Positions 43,426 to 50,436 of a stretch of DNA of 64,000 nt are shown here, one piece after another. Each line of letters starts with the position of its first letter. Positions within the stretch are counted from its first letter, which is position 1. Position numbers and translations under genes: made by a program. The notes beneath the pieces are model-generated. The model saw only the letters and a program-made list of their open reading frames with translations. It was not told the DNA's origin and searched no databases. The stretch comes from WHSP01 sp040905505 (GTDB lineage: Bacteria; Gemmatimonadota; Gemmatimonadetes; Longimicrobiales; Longimicrobiaceae): contig JBBDRL010000088.1 in assembly GCA_040905505.1 (NCBI GenBank), positions 29,124 through 93,123 on the forward strand, given 5' to 3'.

Positions 43426-44639
43426 GCAACGTCTCCAGTTCGTTCATCCCGCAATCCGACGGGCGCCCGCTGGTCCTTCTCGCAGAGGATGATCCCACCG
43501 CGGCCGAACTTCTTCAGATGTTGCTGGGACGTGTCGGCTACGACGTTCGCGTGGCGGGGGACGGGTCCGCGGCCCTGCGGATGCTCGAGGAATCCCCCTC
43601 TCCGGACGTTCTTCTGCTGGACTGGATGCTACCGGAGCTCACCGGGTTGGAAGTGTGCCGGAGGGTGCGGGAGCGATGGGATCCGCTGACGCTTCCCATC
43701 CTCATGGTGACGGCGAGGGCCGACATGGAGAGCGTTTCGGCGGCATTCGAGGCGGGGGCGAGCGATTACATCACGAAGCCCTTCCTCGGGGCCGAGCTGC
43801 GGGCCCGGATCGCCGCTCACCTCCGGATCAAGCAGCTTTCCGAGGAGCGCCGCGCGATGGACGAGCACCTCATGGAGCGAGACAAGCTCTCGACGCTGGG
43901 GCTGCTGGTGAGTGGGGTGGCGCACGATCTCAACAATCCGCTGGGCGGCATCTCGGGGTACGCGCAGCTCCTGCTGGAGGAGGAGACGGATCCGGAGAGG
44001 CTGATCGCCCTGGAGCGGATCGTTTCCGAGGTGCACCGCTGCAATCGCATAGTCGCGGACCTGTTGTCGTTCGGCCGCCGTCACACGCCGGAGCGCCTCC
44101 GGGTCGACGTGGGAGACGTTCTGCAGGCCATGCTGCAGCTGCGGGACAGACATCTTCAGGCGAACGGCGTCCTGCCGCACCTCTGCGTCGAGCCCGGCCT
44201 CCCCGCCGTGGTCGCCGACCCGCATCAGCTCCAGCAGGTCTTCGTCAACATCCTCATGAACGCAGAGTATGCACTTCGGGCGGGCGGAAGGATACTGCGG
44301 ATCACGGCGGAGCTGGCGGAGTCGCCGGGCGGAGCCGAGTCGGGATGGCTGGCGATTCGCTTCTTCAACGACGGCCCTGCAATCCCTCCCGGCGTGATGT
44401 CCCACATCTTCGACCCGTTCTTCACCACGAAGGACAAGGACGAAGGGACGGGTCTCGGCCTGGCGATCTGCCGCCGCATCGTGCGTGAGCATGGCGGCGA
44501 CATCGAGGCGGACAGCAGTGATGCGGGGACGTCGTTCACCATTCTGCTGCCGACCGAAGGCGCGGCGGGGGCGGCAGCCCGGGCAGCGCGCTCTCCGGAC
44601 CATGCGCACGCTACTGGATCCGAACGACGAGCGTCGTGA
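43422..44639 (+). CDS. Receiver domain-histidine kinase hybrid (receiver first)
   Basis: This 405-residue protein has an N-terminal CheY-like receiver (phospho-acceptor Asp67 in VLLLDWMLP, conserved Lys119 in YITKPF) followed by a HisKA domain with His168 (SGVAHDLNNPLGG) and a HATPase domain (FVNILMNAEYAL, GTGLGLAICRR). The LNNPLGG type of H box fits NtrB-like kinases. There is no membrane helix. Receiver-first hybrids commonly sit in the middle of phosphorelays. It overlaps the HD-domain gene (ATGA), which may be its output or partner. The C-terminal 30 residues are low-complexity. Confidence 0.88.
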   Translation: MSNVSSSFIPQSDGRPLVLLAEDDPTAAELLQMLLGRVGYDVRVAGDGSAALRMLEESPSPDVLLLDWMLPELTGLEVCRRVRERWDPLTLPILMVTARADMESVSAAFEAGASDYITKPFLGAELRARIAAHLRIKQLSEERRAMDEHLMERDKLSTLGLLVSGVAHDLNNPLGGISGYAQLLLEEETDPERLIALERIVSEVHRCNRIVADLLSFGRRHTPERLRVDVGDVLQAMLQLRDRHLQANGVLPHLCVEPGLPAVVADPHQLQQVFVNILMNAEYALRAGGRILRITAELAESPGGAESGWLAIRFFNDGPAIPPGVMSHIFDPFFTTKDKDEGTGLGLAICRRIVREHGGDIEADSSDAGTSFTILLPTEGAAGAAARAARSPDHAHATGSERRAS

Positions 44640-45342
44640 TGTTGTCTGCGCCACCGCGATCGTTCGCGGCGTCGATCAGGCGCTCGACGGTACTGGCGGG
44701 CTCTTCACCGGCCAGGAGGATGTCGAGCAGGAGGGGCGGGTCGACCATATTGTAGAGGCCGTCGGAGCAGAACAGGAGCAGATCGCCCGACTGGACCGAG
44801 GCTGTGAGCACGTCCGGATCGGGCGAGTCGGAGGCCGTGAGCACTCGCGTCAGCACGTGCGCCAGCGGGTGGGATCGTGCGGAAGCGGCCGCAATGCGAC
44901 CAGCGTCGACTTCCTGCTGCACCCAACTGTGATCGTGCGTGAGCTGGCGGAGAGTGCCGCCCGCCAGCCGATAGAGGCGACTGTCGCCGATATGCCCGAT
45001 ATGCAGCCTCCCACCGGGGCTCAGGACTCCCACCGTGAGGGTCGTTCCCATGCCGGCGGTGTCGGGGTTCTCCTTCGAGTAGGCCGCGATCCGCCGGAAT
45101 GCTTCACGAAACGCCTCGCGCATGCATCCTTCCACATCGGGGATGGGCGAGGGCGGATTCTGTAGCGTCTCGAGGGCCGCGTCTGCGGCGAGCCCACTGG
45201 CGATCTCGCCGGCGGCGTGGCCGCCCATTCCATCGGCGACGACGAAGATGCCCGCCTCCTGATCGATTCGGAAGGCGTCCTCGTTCGCCTCCCGCAGCTT
45301 CCCGACGTCCGTTCCGGCAGCGGCACTCCAGGAGACGCTCAC
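44611..45342 (-). CDS. PP2C-family serine/threonine phosphatase
   Basis: This 243-residue metal-dependent phosphatase has the PP2C motifs: REANEDAF, VVADGMGGHAAGE, GMGTTLTV, GHIGDSRLYRL, LFCSDGLYNMV and GGADNITTLVV. All metal-binding Asp residues are kept, so it should be active. GTG 45342 overlaps the stop of the FHA gene (GTGA). Its end overlaps the hybrid kinase gene by 29 bases tail to tail. No Ser/Thr kinase is nearby; one may be elsewhere in the genome. Confidence 0.92.
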   Translation of the reverse strand: MSVSWSAAAGTDVGKLREANEDAFRIDQEAGIFVVADGMGGHAAGEIASGLAADAALETLQNPPSPIPDVEGCMREAFREAFRRIAAYSKENPDTAGMGTTLTVGVLSPGGRLHIGHIGDSRLYRLAGGTLRQLTHDHSWVQQEVDAGRIAAASARSHPLAHVLTRVLTASDSPDPDVLTASVQSGDLLLFCSDGLYNMVDPPLLLDILLAGEEPASTVERLIDAANDRGGADNITTLVVRIQ

Positions 45343-45974
45343 GCGGCGATCCGGTTCAGCTCTGCCGAAGGTGCGGCAAGCAGCGCCTGGACCTCCGTTT
45401 CGGTGGCCGGTGAGCCACCGCCGAACACGATCACAAGCGCGATGAGCGCCACAATCAGCAGGACCACGGCGATCAGCAGCCAGAGCGGCAAGCGAAATAC
45501 GGAGCGCTCGGCCAACGGCTGTTCTCCCGTCGGCGGCACGTACTCGGCCTTCGCGCGTTCGGCGTCGGCCCCCTCGCCGATCGTGAACTGGAACTTGATG
45601 GCGCCGGCGGCGAGCATGGCTCCTTGCTGCAGTGGCGTGCTCACGCCCGGGGCCAGCTTGACGCCTTCGACGAACGTACCGTTGCGAGATTCCAGGTCGG
45701 TCACGCGCCAGCCGCCGGCATCGTATTCCAGTCTGCAATGCCGCGTGGAGACGGTGTCGTCATCCAGCCGCACCTCGTTCTGAGGCCCCTGACCGATATG
45801 GACGACGGGCGATCGGACCTCGATCGCCTCACCGGATTCTTCCGCCTGCGGGGTCAGTATGGCGAGCGGGCTGCCGGACGCGTCGGGTGGTGGTGTCGTG
45901 GCCATCTGGGATTCGTTCAGAAGTTCTCGGGCGGTGCCCGGTTCGGCGTCCGGTTCGGTGCCCGGGTAAGTCAC
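45339..45974 (-). CDS. FHA-domain membrane protein
   Basis: This 211-residue protein has an FHA domain at about residues 50-125 (VHIGQGPQNEVRLDDDTVSTRHCRLEY, LESRNGTFVEG), which binds phosphothreonine. The loops with Ser-Arg-His and Asn-Gly are typical. A single membrane helix (LWLLIAVVLLIVALIALVIVF) follows, with a short external tail of about 30 residues. GTG 45974 lies in the GTGA overlap with the M23 gene. It probably links a phosphorylated partner in the cytoplasm to the envelope. Confidence 0.9.
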   Translation of the reverse strand: MTYPGTEPDAEPGTARELLNESQMATTPPPDASGSPLAILTPQAEESGEAIEVRSPVVHIGQGPQNEVRLDDDTVSTRHCRLEYDAGGWRVTDLESRNGTFVEGVKLAPGVSTPLQQGAMLAAGAIKFQFTIGEGADAERAKAEYVPPTGEQPLAERSVFRLPLWLLIAVVLLIVALIALVIVFGGGSPATETEVQALLAAPSAELNRIAA

Positions 45975-46957
45975 TGTACCGCCTCGCGGCCGTGCGGAGC
46001 GCTCGACGCGACCATGGTCGGAGCGCGGGCGAGCAGCGACGAGAGCGCCCGGCGTTCGAGTGGCCAGCGTGGTTCAGCGGCGATCGTGGAGGCGATACCT
46101 GCCCCGGCGGTCACACGCTCCGGGTCCATGGGCTGACCCCGGCGGCGCACCTCGTAGTGAAGGTGAGGACCGGTTGCGAGGCCGGTCATCCCCACGAAGC
46201 CGATGATGTCGCCCTGCCGCACGAGGGGTGCCCGCGCGAGGTCCGGCGGGATACGGGAAAGGTGAGCATACCGCGTTGCGTAGCCGCTCGGATGCTGAAG
46301 CTCCACGAGGAGTCCGTACCCGCCCCGCGGTCCTGCGTGAGTGACCAGCCCATCGGCGGTGGCGCGGACGGTCGTGCCGCTCGGGGCGGCGAAGTCCACG
46401 CCCGTATGCGGAAGGACCTGGTTCAGGATGGGATGCAGCCGGCGACGCCCGAAAGGAGAGCTGACCCGGCTTCCCCCTAGCGGGCGCTCCCATGCGGCCG
46501 GATCGAGCGCCAGTCCGAAAGGATCGTAATATCCCGGCCTGCCGGCCCGCTCAAAGTAGAAGGCGGTATGGATCCGCCCTTCACTGGCGAGCTCGACGCT
46601 CAGCACGCGGATCGAGCGGGTCGTCCCATCGGGGCGCCTCGCGCGCTCGTACGCGACCCGGAGACGGCCGGAGCGACCGAGCCCGTCCGCCGGAACAACG
46701 TCGGCGAAGATTCGTTCCAGGTGCCGGGCGACCAGTCGGCCCTCGTCGGGGCTGAGGTCGCTGGCTATCGTACGAACCGCTTCGCCGAAGGTCCCGGAAG
46801 CGTAGCCGCCCATCAACAGCGTATCGAAGCGGATGCCGAGCGCGGACACGGCCGGCATCGAATACGAAGTGCGTGACTCCGTGTCCGGCCGGGCGGACGC
46901 CGCGGCGATTCCGCCGAGGGCAGCCGTCAGCAACAATAGGGCGAGAGCTCGGTTCAC
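45971..46957 (-). CDS. M23-family metallopeptidase, secreted
   Basis: This 328-residue protein has a signal peptide (ALALLLLTAALGGIAAASA), an N-terminal domain of ~150 residues resembling the LysM-free NlpD/opacity-type region (IRFDTLLMGGYASGTFGEAV), and a C-terminal LytM domain. Metal-binding residues are in PHTGVDFAAPSG and HLHYEVR. It cuts peptidoglycan crosslinks or activates amidases. Its stop overlaps the FHA gene, so the operon may couple cell-wall cutting to Ser/Thr phosphorylation. Confidence 0.9.
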   Translation of the reverse strand: MNRALALLLLTAALGGIAAASARPDTESRTSYSMPAVSALGIRFDTLLMGGYASGTFGEAVRTIASDLSPDEGRLVARHLERIFADVVPADGLGRSGRLRVAYERARRPDGTTRSIRVLSVELASEGRIHTAFYFERAGRPGYYDPFGLALDPAAWERPLGGSRVSSPFGRRRLHPILNQVLPHTGVDFAAPSGTTVRATADGLVTHAGPRGGYGLLVELQHPSGYATRYAHLSRIPPDLARAPLVRQGDIIGFVGMTGLATGPHLHYEVRRRGQPMDPERVTAGAGIASTIAAEPRWPLERRALSSLLARAPTMVASSAPHGREAVQ

Positions 46958-47029
46958 CGCGGCTCAACCAGCAGGTGGAAAAATTGCGTCGCTTGCGGGT
47001 ACGGCGAAGCGAAAGCGGGTGAATAAGAT

Positions 47030-48940
47030 ATGAGCGCCGATCCGACGCCACCAGCCTCACCTGCCGACCCGCCATTCAGCAATATGACAGTATCGGCACC
47101 CAGCAGCCGTCCAGCCAACATGAATGCTCCGTCTCTACCACCGCGCCGCCCGAGCGGATCGGGCGTTTCGCTCACCTTCTTCGGGCTGCTCCTGCTGGCG
47201 GGGGCGGCGTCTTCGGGCGCTCGCGGCGGTAGCACGCAATCTCCTTCGGACAACGAGCTGATCGCGACGGAAGGGAGCTTCTCACGGGAATCCCAGCGGC
47301 TCGAATGGGTGGACAGCACGCTTGCGCGCCTCGACCTCCGGCAGCGGGTCGGGCAGTTGATCGTTCCCTGGATCAACGGCGGTGAGATTCCAGAGGGCTC
47401 GGCCGAGTTTCGAAGGATTCGACGGTGGATCGAGGCCGAGCAAGTGGGGGGGCTCATCGTCTCGCGGGGGCCGGCGAGTGAGTTCGCCCCGATGATGAAC
47501 CGGCTCCAGGCGCGGGCGGCGGTGCCGCTTCTGATCGTATCGGATCTGGAGACCGGCCCCGGAATGCGCCTGCGAGGCGGAACGGACATGCCGCCCGCGA
47601 TGGCGTTCGGCGCGGCGGGTAGCGCGGATCTGGCCTTCGAGGCGGGTAGGGCGACCGCTGTCGAAGCGCGCGCCGCCGGAATTCACATGACATTGGGTCC
47701 GGTGCTGGACGTCAACTCGAATCCGTTCAATCCCATCATCAACACGCGGTCGTTCGGCGAGGACCCGGAGCGGGTCGGGGTCCTAGCGAGCGCCTGGATC
47801 GCAGGGGCCGGCGCAAGCGGGCTGCTCACCGCGGGGAAACACTTTCCTGGCCACGGCGCCACCGAGGTCGACTCCCACATGGGGCTGCCTAGCCTCGCTC
47901 TGGGGCTGGATGAGCTCGAGTCGCTTGATCTGGTGCCCTTCCGCGCCGGAATCGAGAGCGGGATGGACGCCGTGCTCGTCGGCCACATCGCGCTTCCGGC
48001 CCTGGACGGCGCGGCCGCTCCACCCGCGTCGCTCTCGCCGGGCATCGTCGGTGGCCTGCTCCGGGACCAGCTCGGCTTCGACGGCGTCGTCCTTACGGAC
48101 GCCCTGAACATGGGCGCGATCACCGGTAACTACGACGTGCCGGAAGCGGCGATTCGCGCGATCCTCGCGGGGGCGGACCTGCTCCTGCAGCCGCCGGGCA
48201 CCGGCGAGGTGATCGACGCGATCGTCGCTGCCGTCCGTGCCGGCCGGATTCCGCAAACGACCATAGACGAGTCCGCGAGGCGGGTCCTCCTCGCAAAGGC
48301 CTCGGCTGGGCTTGCCGAGCCGGGGGGTGTCCATGCGCCAGGCGGCCGGCCTCCTCCCTCCCACCTGACGCTGGCCGCGAGAGTGGCGGCCACCTCGATC
48401 ACGCTCGTCCGTGATGACGACGGACTCGTGCCTCTGAGCGAGCATCACGGCTGGCTCCTCCACATCGCGTATGAAGCTTCGGGTACCCGCTTCCGCCCGG
48501 GGGTGCTGAACCGGGAGCTCAGACTTGATGGTAGGCGTGTGGAGGAGGCGGGGGTCGGGCCGCGTACGTCCGCGGCCGAGTACCGCTCCCTCGCCGAACG
48601 GGCTCGGAGCGCCGACATCGTGCTGGTCTCGTCCAACCTCACGCCTCGCGAGTTCCGGGGGCAGCTCGCGCTTCAGGACGCCTATTCGAGATTCGTCGAG
48701 GACCTGATCCGCGACGGTGTACCGGTCGTCGCGCTCTCGATGGGGAGCCCCTATCTGCTCGACTTCTTTCCGTCGGTCTCGTCCTTTCTCCTTGCCTGGA
48801 GCGGGAGCCCCGAAAGTCAAAACGCGGCGGCAGATGCGTTGCTCGGCCGTGCACCGATAAAGGGCCGCCTCCCGGTCTCGCTGCCGCCCTTTCACCAGCT
48901 CGGAGAGGGAATCTCCCGCGAGCCGCCGCGCCCGCAATGA
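47030..48940 (+). CDS. GH3 glycoside hydrolase (beta-N-acetylhexosaminidase type)
   Basis: This 636-residue protein is a GH3 enzyme. The catalytic domain has GKHFPGHGATEVDSHMGLPSL and the nucleophile Asp in VVLTDALNMGAI; the His/Asp dyad in the KHFPGHG loop is typical of NagZ-like enzymes. A C-terminal (alpha/beta) sandwich domain follows (from about residue 440). A signal sequence is probable (LTFFGLLLLAGAASSGARG) but the true start is unsure: ATG 47030, 47084 or 47120, none with a good ribosome site. It likely acts on peptidoglycan or glycan fragments outside the cytoplasm. Confidence 0.87.
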   Translation: MSADPTPPASPADPPFSNMTVSAPSSRPANMNAPSLPPRRPSGSGVSLTFFGLLLLAGAASSGARGGSTQSPSDNELIATEGSFSRESQRLEWVDSTLARLDLRQRVGQLIVPWINGGEIPEGSAEFRRIRRWIEAEQVGGLIVSRGPASEFAPMMNRLQARAAVPLLIVSDLETGPGMRLRGGTDMPPAMAFGAAGSADLAFEAGRATAVEARAAGIHMTLGPVLDVNSNPFNPIINTRSFGEDPERVGVLASAWIAGAGASGLLTAGKHFPGHGATEVDSHMGLPSLALGLDELESLDLVPFRAGIESGMDAVLVGHIALPALDGAAAPPASLSPGIVGGLLRDQLGFDGVVLTDALNMGAITGNYDVPEAAIRAILAGADLLLQPPGTGEVIDAIVAAVRAGRIPQTTIDESARRVLLAKASAGLAEPGGVHAPGGRPPPSHLTLAARVAATSITLVRDDDGLVPLSEHHGWLLHIAYEASGTRFRPGVLNRELRLDGRRVEEAGVGPRTSAAEYRSLAERARSADIVLVSSNLTPREFRGQLALQDAYSRFVEDLIRDGVPVVALSMGSPYLLDFFPSVSSFLLAWSGSPESQNAAADALLGRAPIKGRLPVSLPPFHQLGEGISREPPRPQ

Positions 48941-48973
48941 GCACCGGGCCGGAGTAGACCCGCCGGCGACGCC

Positions 48974-49002
48974 TTGCGCATACGTTCGTTTCCATAGATA
49001 AT
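48974..49002 (+). promoter_or_regulatory. Sigma70-type promoter upstream of rocD
   Basis: TTGCGC (48974-48979) and GATAAT (48997-49002) are separated by 17 bases. It would give a leader of about 200 bases before the rocD start at 49213. Confidence 0.55.
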
Positions 49003-49132
49003 CGGCGCAGACGGGTGTCGTAGCGCGCTGGTGGTCCTCGTTGTGCGCACTCCGTCACCGCGACGTCTCGCGGGGCGGAATTCGTCCGTTGCATGATACC
49101 CGCTCGATCGTCACGACATATCGGGAGGTGCG

Positions 49133-49246
49133 ATGGGCCGGTGCGCTCGTTCGCGCCGGCCCATTTCCGCACCGAATCGGGCGGACCCACCTCAGGAATG
49201 CAGGAGCGTAGCGTGCCGACAACATCATCCCGCTCTCAGGAGCTGA
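49133..49246 (+). CDS. Possible Arg-rich leader peptide (37 codons) overlapping rocD
   Basis: An ATG at 49133 follows GGGAGGTG (49123-49130) by two bases, a strong ribosome site where no main gene begins. The frame runs 37 codons to TGA at 49244-49246, past the rocD start and in a different frame. It encodes MGRCARSRRPISAP and further residues, eight of 37 being Arg. A 12-bp hairpin lies at its 5' end (49134-49163). Arg content is expected to be high in GC-rich random sequence, so this is only a candidate. Confidence 0.3.
   Translation: MGRCARSRRPISAPNRADPPQECRSVACRQHHPALRS
49134..49163 (+). promoter_or_regulatory. Strong leader hairpin before rocD
   Basis: TGGGCCGG (49134-49141) pairs with CCGGCCCA (49156-49163), extended inward by TGCG/CGCG, giving a 12-bp stem (one G-U) with a six-base loop. 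There is no T run after it, so it is not a simple terminator. It would hide the first codons of the leader frame. Confidence 0.6.
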
Positions 49247-50436
49247 TCGAACTCGAAGAAAAATGGGGCGCCCCCAACTACAATCCCCTGCCCGTCGTCG
49301 TGGAGCGCGCCGAAGGCGTCTGGCTCTACGACGTCGAGGGTAACCGATATCTTGACGGGCTCAGCGCCTATTCTGCCGTCAATCAGGGGCATGCGCATCC
49401 GCGCATCCTCCAGACGATGGTCGACCAGGCGCATCGCGTCACGCTCACTTCGCGTGCCTTCCGCAACGACCAGCTGCCTCACTTCTACGAGGAGCTCGCC
49501 GCCCTCTGCGGCATGGAGATGGTCCTGCCGATGAACACCGGCGCCGAGGCGGTCGAGACGGCGATCAAGGCCGCGAGGCGCTATGGCTACCAGAAGAAGG
49601 GCATCGCGAAGGACCAGGCGGAGATCATCGTTTGCGCCGACAACTTTCACGGGCGGACGACAACCATCGTCGGGTTCTCCAGCGACCCCGACTACAAGGA
49701 GGACTTCGGTCCCTTCGCGCCGGGGTTCGTCACCGTACCCTTCGGGAACATCGACGCGCTGAAGGCGGCCATCACGCCGCAAACGTGCGGTTTCCTCTTC
49801 GAGCCGATCCAGTGTGAAGCCGGCGTCAACATCCCCCCCGACGGCTACATCCGCGAGGCGGTGGAGTTGTGCCGCCGGGAGGGCGTCCTGGCGATCGCCG
49901 ACGAGATCCAGACGGGCCTGGGACGGACGGGGAAGATGTTCGCGTGCGATCACGAGGGAGTGCAGCCGGACCTGTACGTTCTGGGGAAGGCGCTCTCCGG
50001 CGGATTCTATCCGGTATCCGCGGTGGTGGGCTCGAGAGAGGTGCTCGGGTTGTTCACGCCCGGCAGCCATGGGAGCACGTACGGCGGGAATCCCCTCGCG
50101 TGCGCGGTCGCGCGAACGGCGCTCGCGGTACTCACGGACGAGGGGCTGGTGGAGCGGTCGGCGGAGGAGGGGGCATGGCTCCTTCAGGCGCTACGCGAGG
50201 AGCTCGACGATCCAACGATCCGGGAGATTCGGGGGAGGGGTCTGCTGATCGCGATCGAGCTGACCGTACCCGCCCGCGCGCACTGCGAGGCCCTGAAGGA
50301 GCGGCGGGTCCTGTGCAAAGAAACGCACGACTACGTGATCCGTCTCGCCCCACCGCTGGTTGCGCAGAGGGAAGATCTCGAGTTCGCGGTCGAGCAGATC
50401 AAGGCGGTGTTCGCTGCACTCGAGAGGGCTGCCTAA
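49213..50436 (+). CDS. rocD: Ornithine aminotransferase
   Basis: This 407-residue class III aminotransferase converts ornithine and 2-oxoglutarate to glutamate semialdehyde and glutamate. RocD-type blocks are seen: GAPNYNPLPVVVERAEG, NTGAEAVETAIKAARRYGY, FHGRTTTIVGFSSD and the PLP Lys in LGKALSGGFYPVSAV. GTG 49213 is chosen because AGGAG ends six bases upstream; the frame is open further upstream but without family-like sequence. It connects arginine/ornithine breakdown with glutamate, and gdhB is in the same window. Its stop overlaps the ADOP gene by four bases tail to tail. Confidence 0.93.
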   Translation: MPTTSSRSQELIELEEKWGAPNYNPLPVVVERAEGVWLYDVEGNRYLDGLSAYSAVNQGHAHPRILQTMVDQAHRVTLTSRAFRNDQLPHFYEELAALCGMEMVLPMNTGAEAVETAIKAARRYGYQKKGIAKDQAEIIVCADNFHGRTTTIVGFSSDPDYKEDFGPFAPGFVTVPFGNIDALKAAITPQTCGFLFEPIQCEAGVNIPPDGYIREAVELCRREGVLAIADEIQTGLGRTGKMFACDHEGVQPDLYVLGKALSGGFYPVSAVVGSREVLGLFTPGSHGSTYGGNPLACAVARTALAVLTDEGLVERSAEEGAWLLQALREELDDPTIREIRGRGLLIAIELTVPARAHCEALKERRVLCKETHDYVIRLAPPLVAQREDLEFAVEQIKAVFAALERAA

